This document shows positions 1 to 9,254 of a DNA stretch of 12,777 nucleotides, piece by piece (the stretch's first letter is position 1; each line of letters opens with the position of its first letter). The translations under genes and the position numbers were made by a program. A model generated the notes under the pieces. That model was not told where the DNA came from and did not search any database. It saw nothing but the letters and a program-made list of their open reading frames with translations. The stretch comes from an uncultured Roseburia sp. (lineage in GTDB: Bacteria; Bacillota; Clostridia; Lachnospirales; Lachnospiraceae): contig CANDFU010000017.1 in assembly GCA_947384095.1 (NCBI GenBank), forward strand, positions 1 to 12,777, in the 5' to 3' direction.

Positions 1-3000
1 TTTCCGCTTCCCGGCTCATCAAATCCGAACGCCGCGAGCTCTTCCGCGGTAAATCCCATGACAAACGGCTTTTCCCGGTAAAGGCGTCCGGCTGCCTCCG
101 CCTTTTTCATCCGGACGCCGGCCGCAGACGCAAAAAACGCTTCCACAAGAGATACCTTTACCAGCTCCTTTGCCTCCTTTGTGAGCTTCCCGTCCGCGAG
201 CATCTTCTCGATCTGCATCTTTACGGGCACTCCCGAATTAAATTCACAGCATTCCATCACACGGTGCATGGCGGTGCCGCGAAGGGCGCCGCGGCTGATC
301 TCCCCTTCCGCCTCTTCCTGCCCGCGTGCGAAAGGCGGAATATAGGGTACGACCTCCTCCCGCACAAACAGCGGCACAGCCTCTTCCTGCTCCCGTTCAA
401 AATGCTCCCGCATCGCCCTGTGCTTTAACTCCGAGACAGAATATTTATTCTTCCTCATCAGATCGGACCGATTCGGATAGCAGAAGGAAAACCGTCTGTC
501 AAGCGCTTCCTTAAGCCCGGCGTCTGCTCCCTCAATCTGCTCCATGCAGATTTCCCTGTCAAAAGCAGACCCGATCTGTTTTTCCATCTCCGCGACCGCA
601 AGCTCTGCGACGCCTGTCACTCTGATCTCATACCGTTCCCCGTAAGCACAGAGCGCGGGAAGAATCCAGTCCAGATATCCGGACGCGCTCTCCCGCTCCA
701 GATAGGAAAGCGTCTTTTGCTCCGTCCCCGCTTCCCCTGAAAAAGCCGCCTTCCTGACTTTCCCAAGCGTCCCGGCAGCGTCCTTCACACCTCCCGTCAG
801 AATCAGTTTTTCCCTTGCACGGGTCAGCGCCACATAGAGAACCCGCAGCTCTTCTCCCAGATTTTCCAGCTCCGTCTGCTTCGCAATCGCCTTTTTCATA
901 ATCGTCGGCGATTTGACGCGGCGTTCCCCGTCCATACAATCAAGCCCCATCCCAAGCTCCGGATGCAGAACCATGCGGCTCTGGACGTCCCGCCGGTTGA
1001 AATGTTTTCCCAGCCCGCAGACAAAGACAACCGGAAACTCCAGCCCCTTACTCTTATGGATACTCATAATGCGCACGACGTCCTCATTTTCCCCTGTCAG
1101 GTCCGCCTCCCCGAAGTCTACATCGTATTTATGTAGTTTATCGACATAGCGCACAAAATGGAACAGTCCCTTATAACTCGTATTTTCGTATGCAATCGCC
1201 TTTTCCACCAGCATACGCAGGTTGGCCCGCCTTCGCGCCCCCGCCGGCATCGCCGCGGCATAATCCCCGTATCCGGTTTCCTCCAGCAGCACCTCGATCA
1301 GTTCGTGAATCGGCGTATCCGCTACCATCGCGCGCAGTTTTAAATAAGAGCGGTAAAACCGGCGGAGTTTCCGGTCCAGAGATGTCTGTGTCTGTGTCCC
1401 TTCTCCGGTCTCTCTTTCTTCACACACCGCCTCGCAGCGCAGCAATACTCCGGCATGAAAATCCGCCTCCCCGCCGGAAAGCTTAAGCAGGGCCAGTTCC
1501 TCGTCGGTAAGCCCCCCGATCGGCGACCGCAGCACCGCGGCCAGCGGGATATCCTGCCTCGGGTTGTCTAAGATCTTTAGCATCGCCAGCACGGTCTGCA
1601 CCTCCACCGCGGAAAAATATCCCGTCGCCGATACCGTGTGCGCCGGGATCCCGGCGTCGTTTAAGACAGCGGCAAACGAATCCGCCCAGCCGCTTAAGCT
1701 CCGCAGCAGGATGACAATATCCGAATAGCGGACGCGGCGGAGTTCCCCGGTTTCCCTGTCCGTCACAAGCTGGCTCTCTTTCAGCTCTGCAATCCGCCCG
1801 GCCGCCAGACGCGCCTCCATCTGCTTTTTGTCCGCAGGTTCCGGACGAAAGGGCTCCTCCTGGTCTGCAGACAGCTCGTCACTGTTGTCAGCCAGCAGGA
1901 CCTCCGGCGCAAACATCCCTTTGCCCTGCGGGTCTTCGGGGAGAGGGTACGCCGCCCCCGGATAGAGCGCCGCCTCACAGTCATACGCCACATTTCCCAG
2001 ATCCTTCGCCATGATCTGATAGAAAATATCGTTGATAAAGGAAAGTACTTCCCCCCGGCTCCGGAAATTTTTGTGCAGGCCGACGCGCTGCTTCCCGCTG
2101 TCATCCGTCGTGTATGTATCGTATTTTTCCATAAAAAGCTCCGGGCGCGCCAGGCGGAAACGGTAGATGCTCTGTTTGACATCTCCTACCATGAAAATAT
2201 TATTTTTACCGCGCGCTTCCCGCGAGACGGCGCGCAGAATCGTCTCCTGCACATAATTGCTGTCCTGGTACTCGTCGATCATGATCTCTTCGTAGGCGTC
2301 CCTGAACTCCTCCGCCGTTCTGCGCGCCTCCTTCGTCTCACGGTCCACAAGGATTTCCAGTGCAAAATGCTCCAGATCGCCGAAATCAACCAGATTTTTC
2401 CGCCGCTTTTCGGCGGCGTAAGCGTCTGCGAACGAAGATGCCAGACGCGCCAGCTCAGCCGCCATCGGCTTCGTTCTGTGAAGCTGCTCCGCCATCGTTG
2501 CCGGGGAACAGAAAAAATACTGACGGTTCAGCTTTCTGACGACATCCTTTGCCGCGTCCCGCAGCGCTTTTACTTTTTCCAGCTTCTCCTTATCTCCGTC
2601 AAATCCCCTGCTTGACGGAAGCCTGTCATAGGTGAGATTTTTTAACGCCTCCCCGAAATCAGTAAAATGCCCGCACCGTGCAATCTGTTCGTATTTTTCC
2701 AGGTCGTTCCTTATCACCCTTTCATATACCTGCGGCCCGTCCTTATCAAGGGTATACGCAAGCGCCTGCCTCGCAAGGCCGGCCACATCACGCATCACAT
2801 ACCGGATCGTTTCCGTCAGCGGCCGTATCCAGAAACAATCGTTCAACTCCGCCTCATCGCCGACGTCATAGCCGCGGCAGCTCATTTTCAGCCATTCTTT
2901 AGGCCACGGATAACTCTGCGAAAATTCATACAGAGAAAAAATCATTTCGTGCAGGGCTACATCGCTCCTCCCCGGCGCATACCCTTCCACGAGCGCAAGA

Positions 3001-3464
3001 AATTCCGGCGCCCCCTCTTCGTAATTTGCATCCAGCACCTTCCGCAGCACATCTTCCCTCAAAAGCCGAATCTCCCCTTCATCCCCGATCCTGAAATTCG
3101 GCTCCAGATCAATCTCATGAAAATGATTCCGTATCACATACAGGCAGAAACTGTCAATCGTCGTGATCTGCGCATTGTGGACAAGCGTAAGCTGCCTCTG
3201 TAAATGCTCGTTTTCGGGCGCGTCCGAGAGAGCCTTCTCAATCGCCGCCCCGATGCGCTCCCGCATCTCCGCCGCCGCCGCATTGGTAAACGTCACGATC
3301 AGCAGACGGTCGATGTCCACCGGGCGGCTTCCTTCTGTGATTCTGTTTATAATACGCTCGACCAGCACCGCCGTCTTTCCCGATCCGGCCGCCGCCGACA
3401 CCAAAAGGTTCCGGTTTCTTAAATCAATGACCTTTTTCTGCTCTTTCGTCCACGATACGCCCAT
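1..3464 (-). CDS. addA: AddA, helicase-nuclease subunit of AddAB (C-terminus off the left edge)
   Basis: AddA is the 3'-5' SF1A helicase and nuclease subunit of the cytoplasmic AddAB complex, which resects double-strand breaks for RecA loading. An uninterrupted frame runs from ATG at 3464-3462 to the window edge: 1154 codons with no stop. The SF1 motifs appear in order: Walker A AAAGSGKT (24-31), motif Ia VTFTNAAAAEM (57-67), motif II DEYQD (397-401), motif III GDVKQSIYRFR (427-437), motif V SIHKSKGL (801-808) and motif VI YVALTRARE (877-885). The C-terminal PD-(D/E)XK domain has begun, with a candidate nuclease His at 1067 in GTAMHRVM. The family's catalytic DYKTD motif should lie just past position 1. 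Bacillus AddA is about 1230 residues, so roughly 80 are missing. The start is fixed by a strong AAGGAGGAG at 3475-3467. It follows addB by 59 nt and is probably the distal gene of this operon. Confidence 0.96.
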   Translation of the reverse strand, partial: MGVSWTKEQKKVIDLRNRNLLVSAAAGSGKTAVLVERIINRITEGSRPVDIDRLLIVTFTNAAAAEMRERIGAAIEKALSDAPENEHLQRQLTLVHNAQITTIDSFCLYVIRNHFHEIDLEPNFRIGDEGEIRLLREDVLRKVLDANYEEGAPEFLALVEGYAPGRSDVALHEMIFSLYEFSQSYPWPKEWLKMSCRGYDVGDEAELNDCFWIRPLTETIRYVMRDVAGLARQALAYTLDKDGPQVYERVIRNDLEKYEQIARCGHFTDFGEALKNLTYDRLPSSRGFDGDKEKLEKVKALRDAAKDVVRKLNRQYFFCSPATMAEQLHRTKPMAAELARLASSFADAYAAEKRRKNLVDFGDLEHFALEILVDRETKEARRTAEEFRDAYEEIMIDEYQDSNYVQETILRAVSREARGKNNIFMVGDVKQSIYRFRLARPELFMEKYDTYTTDDSGKQRVGLHKNFRSRGEVLSFINDIFYQIMAKDLGNVAYDCEAALYPGAAYPLPEDPQGKGMFAPEVLLADNSDELSADQEEPFRPEPADKKQMEARLAAGRIAELKESQLVTDRETGELRRVRYSDIVILLRSLSGWADSFAAVLNDAGIPAHTVSATGYFSAVEVQTVLAMLKILDNPRQDIPLAAVLRSPIGGLTDEELALLKLSGGEADFHAGVLLRCEAVCEERETGEGTQTQTSLDRKLRRFYRSYLKLRAMVADTPIHELIEVLLEETGYGDYAAAMPAGARRRANLRMLVEKAIAYENTSYKGLFHFVRYVDKLHKYDVDFGEADLTGENEDVVRIMSIHKSKGLEFPVVFVCGLGKHFNRRDVQSRMVLHPELGMGLDCMDGERRVKSPTIMKKAIAKQTELENLGEELRVLYVALTRAREKLILTGGVKDAAGTLGKVRKAAFSGEAGTEQKTLSYLERESASGYLDWILPALCAYGERYEIRVTGVAELAVAEMEKQIGSAFDREICMEQIEGADAGLKEALDRRFSFCYPNRSDLMRKNKYSVSELKHRAMREHFEREQEEAVPLFVREEVVPYIPPFARGQEEAEGEISRGALRGTAMHRVMECCEFNSGVPVKMQIEKMLADGKLTKEAKELVKVSLVEAFFASAAGVRMKKAEAAGRLYREKPFVMGFTAEELAAFGFDEPGSG

Positions 3465-3488
3465 CTCTCCTCCTTCACACGCCGCTTT

Positions 3489-3520
3489 GGGCCGACAGCG
3501 TCCCGGGATCCCGTCAGCCC
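3489..3520 (-). other. Intercistronic stem-loop between addB and addA
   Basis: The 59-nt gap holds an imperfect inverted repeat. Arms 3513-3520 and 3489-3496 pair over 8 bp in the minus-strand RNA with one U-G wobble, around a 16-nt loop that is itself rich in palindromes (CGGGATCCCG, TCCCGGGA). No run of T follows, so it is not a standard terminator. It lies between the addB stop and the addA ribosome site. Such a structure might protect the addB 3' end or tune addA translation, but that is inference and the pairing could be chance in a GC-rich gap. Confidence 0.35.
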
Positions 3521-3523
3521 TGC

Positions 3524-6500
3524 TCATTCCGGGGCATCCCGGGATTCGCCCTGCTCCTGCCTTAACCGTTTTAAAATCTCCTGCGCATTGTCAAACTTCT
3601 CCAGCCTGCGGTACGAAAACCCGGAAAGTCTGATGTCAAACCCACAGACCGTGCGGTACGGACAGTAATCACAGCCTGTTCTGCCGTCAAGCTGATACGG
3701 CCGCGCCGCCGCATCCCCGTTGAAAATCCGTCTCCCGGCGTCTTTTACCACCTGGTTTACATGCTCCGACATCACTTGGAAATCCTGTGTGCTCACGGCC
3801 TTTGACGTGGCTTTTAAGGAGCCGTCTGCCTTTACCGCCACCGGAATCACGGACGAGCTTCCGGTAAAATCCGTATCCATCGCCCGATAGGCCGCCGGAT
3901 CCTCGTTGACAAGCCCGTTCAGTTTCAACTGTTCCAGTACGGCGCGCCTTATCTCTTCCTCGGACTCTGTACCGTCGCCTTCTGCCATCGGATCGTTTAT
4001 GTGATAATAAAAAATCCCGGCGGGCTCTGCTTTTTTTCCCTGATATTTCTTCTCTGTCAGTTCCAGCGCCGCGTTCAGATACACCACAAGCTGGAGCTGC
4101 AGGCCGTAATAAAAATGCAGCAGGGAAAAACTGGTGCTTCCCGACTTATAATCGATAATCTTTACGTAAACCTTATCCTTCGTCTCACAGACATCCACGC
4201 GGTCAATCCGGCCCTGTAATCTCATTTTTTCCTCGTCGCTTAATGTAAAACGGATCGCTTTCAGATCGTCCTGCCTTGAAAAAGAGACCTCAAATGCAGC
4301 CGGCACAAACTGCCCCTTCCGGATCTGTGCAATCAGCGCCCACACCGTGCGCCGCATCGTGTTTTTCATCCGCTCCAGCATCGCCCGGCTTCTCGCGTCC
4401 TCAAATACCCCTGTATTTCTGCATCCTGCGACAGCCTCTTCCATGCATGCCCCGGCCCATTCCTCCTGTATCGCTTCGGGAAGCTTCTGCCAGGTATATT
4501 CCGACGCCTCAACTCTCCTGGCAAAACGTTCCAGTGCGTCGTGGTAAATATTACCCATGTCAACACTGGCAAATTCCTGTAATTCGCGTTCTCTCAACGC
4601 AAGACCGTATCTCAGGAAATGCGCATACGCGCAGGAGAGGAACTGTTCCAGGCGTGTGACGCTGTTTTCCAGCGTCGTCCCGTAAAGCGCTCTTGTGACC
4701 GCACGGCTGATAACGTCGTCCCTGTGCACAAAAAACGCGGCCGATAACAATTCATTCATTTTATCGCGGTACGGCTCATGGGCAAGATACCAGGAAGCAA
4801 GCGCCGCCGCCTGTTCCGACAGGCTGCCGGCCGAAAGCTCCCCGGCCAGAAGGGACAGGCTGCTCTCCGGCGTCAGATATCCCGTCCCGGCCTTCCCATC
4901 CGCCGGTTCCTCCACCTTAAGGTCTGCAAACAGGCCAAGAAGCGTTTTGATCAGATAAGAGCGGCGGCGCGCCTTCCCGTCCGGTCCGACACGCGAATAC
5001 GTCACATACAGCGCGTCAGACGGCTTTGTCATGTTCAGATACAGATAAAACTTCTGGATAAATACCTTTTCCCTGGCCCCCGGCGCAAGCGTGAGGCGGT
5101 GATCTTTCATCCTCTCCCGCTCCAGCTCAGAGATAATGCTCCCGGATGATTGATTCCCCGGCACAATCCCGTCATTTACCCCTGCAAAAATCAGAATTTT
5201 CACATTTCCAAGCCGTGTGCGCTCAATGTCGCCGACCGTCACCCGGTCATGCCCGGGCGGAATCATGCCGACCCGGGCGGCCGAAAATCCGGCGTCTAAG
5301 ATATCGCCGAACTCCCGCACGGAAAGAATCTCATCCCCGAGCAGTGCCGTCACCTTATCCAGCAGATCCATCACAATGCGGTAAATCTGCGCGTATTCCT
5401 GCGCCAGCCTGGCCGCCGTGCCGCCTTCACCTTCCTGTTGTCCCTGCTGCCTGAACTTTGCCTCTTTCTCTTTCAGCTGCACCTCGATATCCATGCTGCG
5501 GATAAAAGAGTACAGGGCAAAGGTCTGCTCCGCCGCCGTGTGCCCTTTCCCGGAAAACACCTCACACAGCGGCTGAAACGCCCGCGCAATCCGTTCACGC
5601 ACCCGGTTTAAATACCGCAGATCCTCCTGCTGCGCCTCAAGATCACTTTCTCTCCTGTTTTTTACGACGAAAGTCCAGTCCCGCGCCCATGTTTTCCTCC
5701 CGCGGATTCCCTTTGCCAGCACATAATTTTCCAGCCGGTCAATATCCGCGTCCGCAAGGCGTTCCACACCCGAAGACAGTTCCTCCTGCGAGTCATGGGA
5801 TGCATCGTAAGGGGGAGCTGTGGGCGTGCCAAAAAGCCCGCACCGCAGGAACCGGAACACACTCTCATAAGAAAAATCGTATTCGACGACCTCAAGCGCC
5901 GCCCGGATAAACTCAAGAAACGGGTGAAAAAGGATATTACGCGTCCGATCAATAAAAAAAGGAATCCCGTACCGCCCGAAAATGTCCGGCACATAATTGG
6001 CATAACCCGGCACATCCCCCGTCACCACCGCAATGTCTTTATACCGGTATCCCCGCTGTCTGACAAGCCGCGTGATCTCCTCCGCCGCAAAGATCAGTTC
6101 TTCCTCCGGATTTTTCAGTCCCAGAATACGTATTTCGCCCGCACCGCCTTCCCATTTCCCGCCGCCCGGGCGGAACAGGTTCTGTTCCATAAAAAACAAA
6201 GCCGGCGCTCCTTTGTAGCGTTTTTTGCTTCCCGGCTCCAGGACGACGGGGGACTCCACCGCAGTCTTCGACTCAGCGGCTGTCTTAAGAAGCGTTCCCA
6301 CCGTCTTTTTGCTCATCGCAAACAGCTCGTGGATCCCTCTGCTCTGATAGAAATCCTCCCGCACGTCCATCGTCACGGAGACGATGATTTTCTCTGAAAT
6401 CTGCAAAAGCTCTCTGATCAGTCTGTTCTGGACCGGCGTAAAACCGGTAAATTCATCGAACACGATCACGCTGTCCCGTAAAATGGCGGATTCCCCCGCC

Positions 6501-7060
6501 ACCTCGCAGAGCACGGATAAAACTTCCTCCGCCGTAATGTAATGCCCGCTTAAGTATTCCCGAAAGCCGCGGTACATCGTCAGAATATCGCCAAGTTTGA
6601 GCTTAAGCACTTCCCCCGCCGCATCGCCTTCTAAAAACGTCTCCAGGTCTTCCGGCGAAATATTGTACTGCATCAGCTCGGAAATCAGGGATTTGACTTC
6701 CTCTATGTACCCCATCTTGTTCAGATTTGCACCGAGAACGCGAAGCTCCTTTTTTTTCTGCCCGGCCACCTTGCGCAGCACCAGATTTTTTCCCGTCTCC
6801 TCGAGCACCACGAGTTCCTGCTTTCCCAGCTCGTCAAACACCCGGTACGCCAGCCGCGCAAAGCTCAGGACGTCCACGTTCATGATCGCATGATTCTTCT
6901 GCCGCAGCACCAGCCTGTGCTGCGTCTGCATCGTAAACTGCTCCGGCACCAGGATTAAATAATTCCGCTCCGGCTCCTCTGCCGCCTCTCTTAAGACACG
7001 GCCGTAGAGATAATCCGATTTACCGCTCCCCGAATTTCCAAAAACAAACTGTAATGACAT
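3524..7060 (-). CDS. addB: AddB, iron-sulfur nuclease subunit of AddAB
   Basis: AddB is the second subunit of the AddAB break-resection complex. It carries an inactivated helicase fold and a C-terminal iron-sulfur nuclease that cuts the 5' strand. From ATG at 7060 it is 1178 residues; Bacillus AddB is 1166. Walker A GNSGSGKS is at residues 8-15. The nuclease motif IDYKSG has its catalytic Asp at 970. Four cysteines, C810 (in FLSCAYAHF) and C1130, C1133 and C1139 (CDYCPYRTVC), match the known AddB 4Fe-4S staple; from memory the spacing equals that of B. subtilis with a constant offset of nine. A GTG at 7075 would add five residues (MWGKA) but has no ribosome site. The ATG has GGGGA six bases upstream and gives the family-typical N-terminus. 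It begins 16 nt after the recG stop, so translation is probably coupled. Confidence 0.96.
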   Translation of the reverse strand: MSLQFVFGNSGSGKSDYLYGRVLREAAEEPERNYLILVPEQFTMQTQHRLVLRQKNHAIMNVDVLSFARLAYRVFDELGKQELVVLEETGKNLVLRKVAGQKKKELRVLGANLNKMGYIEEVKSLISELMQYNISPEDLETFLEGDAAGEVLKLKLGDILTMYRGFREYLSGHYITAEEVLSVLCEVAGESAILRDSVIVFDEFTGFTPVQNRLIRELLQISEKIIVSVTMDVREDFYQSRGIHELFAMSKKTVGTLLKTAAESKTAVESPVVLEPGSKKRYKGAPALFFMEQNLFRPGGGKWEGGAGEIRILGLKNPEEELIFAAEEITRLVRQRGYRYKDIAVVTGDVPGYANYVPDIFGRYGIPFFIDRTRNILFHPFLEFIRAALEVVEYDFSYESVFRFLRCGLFGTPTAPPYDASHDSQEELSSGVERLADADIDRLENYVLAKGIRGRKTWARDWTFVVKNRRESDLEAQQEDLRYLNRVRERIARAFQPLCEVFSGKGHTAAEQTFALYSFIRSMDIEVQLKEKEAKFRQQGQQEGEGGTAARLAQEYAQIYRIVMDLLDKVTALLGDEILSVREFGDILDAGFSAARVGMIPPGHDRVTVGDIERTRLGNVKILIFAGVNDGIVPGNQSSGSIISELERERMKDHRLTLAPGAREKVFIQKFYLYLNMTKPSDALYVTYSRVGPDGKARRRSYLIKTLLGLFADLKVEEPADGKAGTGYLTPESSLSLLAGELSAGSLSEQAAALASWYLAHEPYRDKMNELLSAAFFVHRDDVISRAVTRALYGTTLENSVTRLEQFLSCAYAHFLRYGLALRERELQEFASVDMGNIYHDALERFARRVEASEYTWQKLPEAIQEEWAGACMEEAVAGCRNTGVFEDARSRAMLERMKNTMRRTVWALIAQIRKGQFVPAAFEVSFSRQDDLKAIRFTLSDEEKMRLQGRIDRVDVCETKDKVYVKIIDYKSGSTSFSLLHFYYGLQLQLVVYLNAALELTEKKYQGKKAEPAGIFYYHINDPMAEGDGTESEEEIRRAVLEQLKLNGLVNEDPAAYRAMDTDFTGSSSVIPVAVKADGSLKATSKAVSTQDFQVMSEHVNQVVKDAGRRIFNGDAAARPYQLDGRTGCDYCPYRTVCGFDIRLSGFSYRRLEKFDNAQEILKRLRQEQGESRDAPE

Positions 7061-7076
7061 CGCTTTTCCCCACACC

Positions 7077-9146
7077 TTACAGACTCATCTGGCTTATACG
7101 TGCCTCCATAAAATTCTCCATATACGCTCTTAAGCCCTTATGCTCCTGGCGCAGGAGATCCCCGTCTTCCGCGAGAAGTTCCCCGACCGCCCCGGAAGCC
7201 TGCGCCAGCACCGCGGCATCCTGATAAATATCCCCCAGCGCAAACTGCAGCTCGCCCGACTGGCGGATCCCGAAAAAATCGCCCGGCCCCCGGAGTTTTA
7301 AATCCTCACTGGCGATCGCGAAACCGTCGTTCGAGGCATTCAAAATCTCAAGCCGCTTTTTTGCCGTCTCCGCAACCGAACCGTTCACCATAATACAGTA
7401 AGACTGGGCATCTCCGCGGCCGACGCGGCCTCTGAGCTGATGAAGCTGTGCCAGCCCGAAGCGCTCCGCATTCTCGATCATCATAACGGTCGCATTCGGC
7501 ACGTTGACGCCGACCTCCACCACCGTGGTGGATACCAGCACCTGCACTTCATTTTTCTGATAAGCTTCCATCACCTTATTTTTCTGATCCGGCTTCATCT
7601 GCCCGTGCAGCAGTCCCAGCTGAATCTCTTCCGGAAAAATCCCACGAAGCATTTTCACGTAATCCGTCACGTTTTCCAGATCAAGGTTCTCCGTCTCCTC
7701 CACAAGCGGGCAGATGACATACGCCTGGTGGCCCAGACGCACTTCTTTTTCAATAAAATCGTAAGCCTTCGGGCGGTAGCGGGTATCGACAACACAATTT
7801 CTGACCGGCAGACGTTTTTCCGGCACCTCGTCCACCACCGAGATATCCATGTCTCCGTAGACGATGATCGCCAGTGTCCTGGGAATGGGCGTGGCGCTCA
7901 TGACAAGGATATGCGGGTGACTGCCCTTTTCTGCAAAAACCTCCCGCTGGCGCACGCCGAAGCGGTGCTGTTCATCCGTGATGACAAGTGCAAGGTTGTC
8001 GTAAACGGCTTTCTCCTGAATAAGCGCATGCGTCCCCACGATCATCGCATTCGGGTAAAGCTGCAGCGCCTCATAGGCCATCCGCTTCTGCCGCGCCGTG
8101 AGCGCCCCTGTCAGAAGCACCACCGGAATCTTAAGGCCGAGCTGCTCACACAGCTTTTCAAATGTGTCGCGGTGCTGGCGCGCCAGCACTTCCGTCGGCG
8201 CCATAATCGCGGACTGGCAGCCGTTGTGCGCGGCGTCCGCCATCGCAAGAAACGCGAGAATCGTCTTGCCGGAGCCGACGTCACCCTGTATCAGACGCTG
8301 CATCACACAGGGGCCCCGCATATCCCGCCGGATGTCGGAGAGCGCCGCCTCCTGGGCCTTTGTCAGCCGGAACGAAAGCCCCTTTTTAAGCGTTTCGACA
8401 AAGTCGTCGTCCGCAAATACAAACTCATTTTTATCCCTCACCCGCTTTTCCTTCTGGTACTGCATACTCAGGATAAAAAAGAAAAATTCGTCAAAGACAA
8501 GGCGCTTTCTCGCCTCGATCAGCGTGTCCATATCGTCCGGAAAATGGATCTGCCTTATCGCATAATTATATTCACTGAGCCCGTATTTATCCCTGATTTC
8601 CCCCGGGAGCACATCGGCAAACAGCCTCTCGTCCGAAAGCGCCGCCCGCACCGCCTTACTGATCTGATTGTTCGAAATCCCGCCTGTCAGGGCATATACC
8701 GGCAAAAACGTCTGCGCAATTCCGTCATACTGTTCCCTGGAATATATCACAGGCTGCTCCATCACTTTCCGACCGTTCTTCCAGAGTACTTTTCCGTAAA
8801 ATACATAGCTGTTCCCCGGCTGCAGATTGTTTCTGATATAGGGCATGCGGAACCATACCAGTTCTATCCCGTCATCCGCCGCGCCGACCCAGGAGATGGT
8901 GACGGCCATGTTTCCCGATCGCCGCACCACCGGCGCTTTTGTGATCCGGCCAGAAACGGCGGCCGTCTCCCCGGCCGCCGCACCGCCCGGCGCTTTCGCC
9001 ACCGGATACCGGACATACGTGCGCGGATAATGAGCGATCAGATCACCCACGGTATCGATATGTAATTTGTGAAATAAGGCAGCCGTCTTTTCTCCGACGC
9101 CTTTGATCTGTTTCACGGAAGCCTTCCGCCACTCCTGCGACACCAT
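7077..9146 (-). CDS. recG: RecG, ATP-dependent DNA branch-migration helicase
   Basis: RecG is an SF2 double-stranded DNA translocase that regresses stalled forks and migrates Holliday junctions. From ATG at 9146 it has 689 residues; the B. subtilis protein has 682. The N-terminal part carries a helix-hairpin-helix-like stretch (IKGVGEKTAALF) and the wedge/OB region. Then follow Walker A GDVGSGKT with Lys294, the DEQH box at 391-394, the MSATPIPRTLA motif III, and QLRGRVGRG motif VI. The C-terminal LRGPGDFFGIRQSG stretch belongs to the TRG/RecG tail. An in-frame ATG at 9191 would add 15 residues, but it lies inside a stem-loop and has no ribosome site. ATG 9146 has AGAGGTG just upstream and was chosen. 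The gene lies between a DAK2 kinase gene and addB. The rpmB-yloU-yloV-recG neighbourhood is common in Firmicutes, though in Bacillus fapR-plsX follow recG. Confidence 0.97.
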   Translation of the reverse strand: MVSQEWRKASVKQIKGVGEKTAALFHKLHIDTVGDLIAHYPRTYVRYPVAKAPGGAAAGETAAVSGRITKAPVVRRSGNMAVTISWVGAADDGIELVWFRMPYIRNNLQPGNSYVFYGKVLWKNGRKVMEQPVIYSREQYDGIAQTFLPVYALTGGISNNQISKAVRAALSDERLFADVLPGEIRDKYGLSEYNYAIRQIHFPDDMDTLIEARKRLVFDEFFFFILSMQYQKEKRVRDKNEFVFADDDFVETLKKGLSFRLTKAQEAALSDIRRDMRGPCVMQRLIQGDVGSGKTILAFLAMADAAHNGCQSAIMAPTEVLARQHRDTFEKLCEQLGLKIPVVLLTGALTARQKRMAYEALQLYPNAMIVGTHALIQEKAVYDNLALVITDEQHRFGVRQREVFAEKGSHPHILVMSATPIPRTLAIIVYGDMDISVVDEVPEKRLPVRNCVVDTRYRPKAYDFIEKEVRLGHQAYVICPLVEETENLDLENVTDYVKMLRGIFPEEIQLGLLHGQMKPDQKNKVMEAYQKNEVQVLVSTTVVEVGVNVPNATVMMIENAERFGLAQLHQLRGRVGRGDAQSYCIMVNGSVAETAKKRLEILNASNDGFAIASEDLKLRGPGDFFGIRQSGELQFALGDIYQDAAVLAQASGAVGELLAEDGDLLRQEHKGLRAYMENFMEARISQMSL

Positions 9147-9167
9147 GGTATCACCTCTTCTGTCATG

Positions 9168-9213
9168 AAATAAAGGACAGGGCCGGATCATCCTAACTGA
9201 TTCAGCCCTGCCC
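9168..9213 (-). terminator. Terminator- or attenuator-like hairpin in the recG leader
   Basis: Read leftward, arms 9213-9205 (GGGCAGGGC) and 9183-9175 (GCCCTGTCC) form a 9-bp GC-rich stem with one G-U wobble and a 21-nt loop. TTTATTT follows immediately. The hairpin ends about 20 nt before the recG start. The U-run is broken and the loop is long, so termination is probably partial. It would set the level of recG-addB-addA relative to the two upstream genes. The effect is inference; the pairing is directly visible. Confidence 0.5.
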
Positions 9214-9254
9214 GAGTCTTCATTCTTTGATTTGTCTCCGATCTCTTCTTCCCT

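Noticed and set aside
1781..2182. A 133-codon minus-strand open frame within addA
   Set aside because: It is in another frame on the same strand as addA, is very rich in Arg and Ser, and overlaps the intact helicase motif III region of addA.
5795..6397. A 200-codon plus-strand open frame inside addB
   Set aside because: It is in register antisense to addB and is explained by the same codon avoidance. It has no recognisable domain or good ribosome site.
7440..9065. A 541-codon open frame on the plus strand antisense to recG
   Set aside because: It lies in exact codon register with recG, so its stops would correspond to TTA, CTA or TCA codons in recG; the gene simply avoids these. The translation is rich in His, Arg and Phe in a shadow-like manner, it has no family likeness, and RecG motifs are intact on the other strand.
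9147..9191. A 15-residue N-terminal extension of RecG from the upstream ATG
   Set aside because: The extension overlaps the terminator-like stem and has no ribosome site, whereas ATG 9146 has AGAGGTG upstream and matches the family length.
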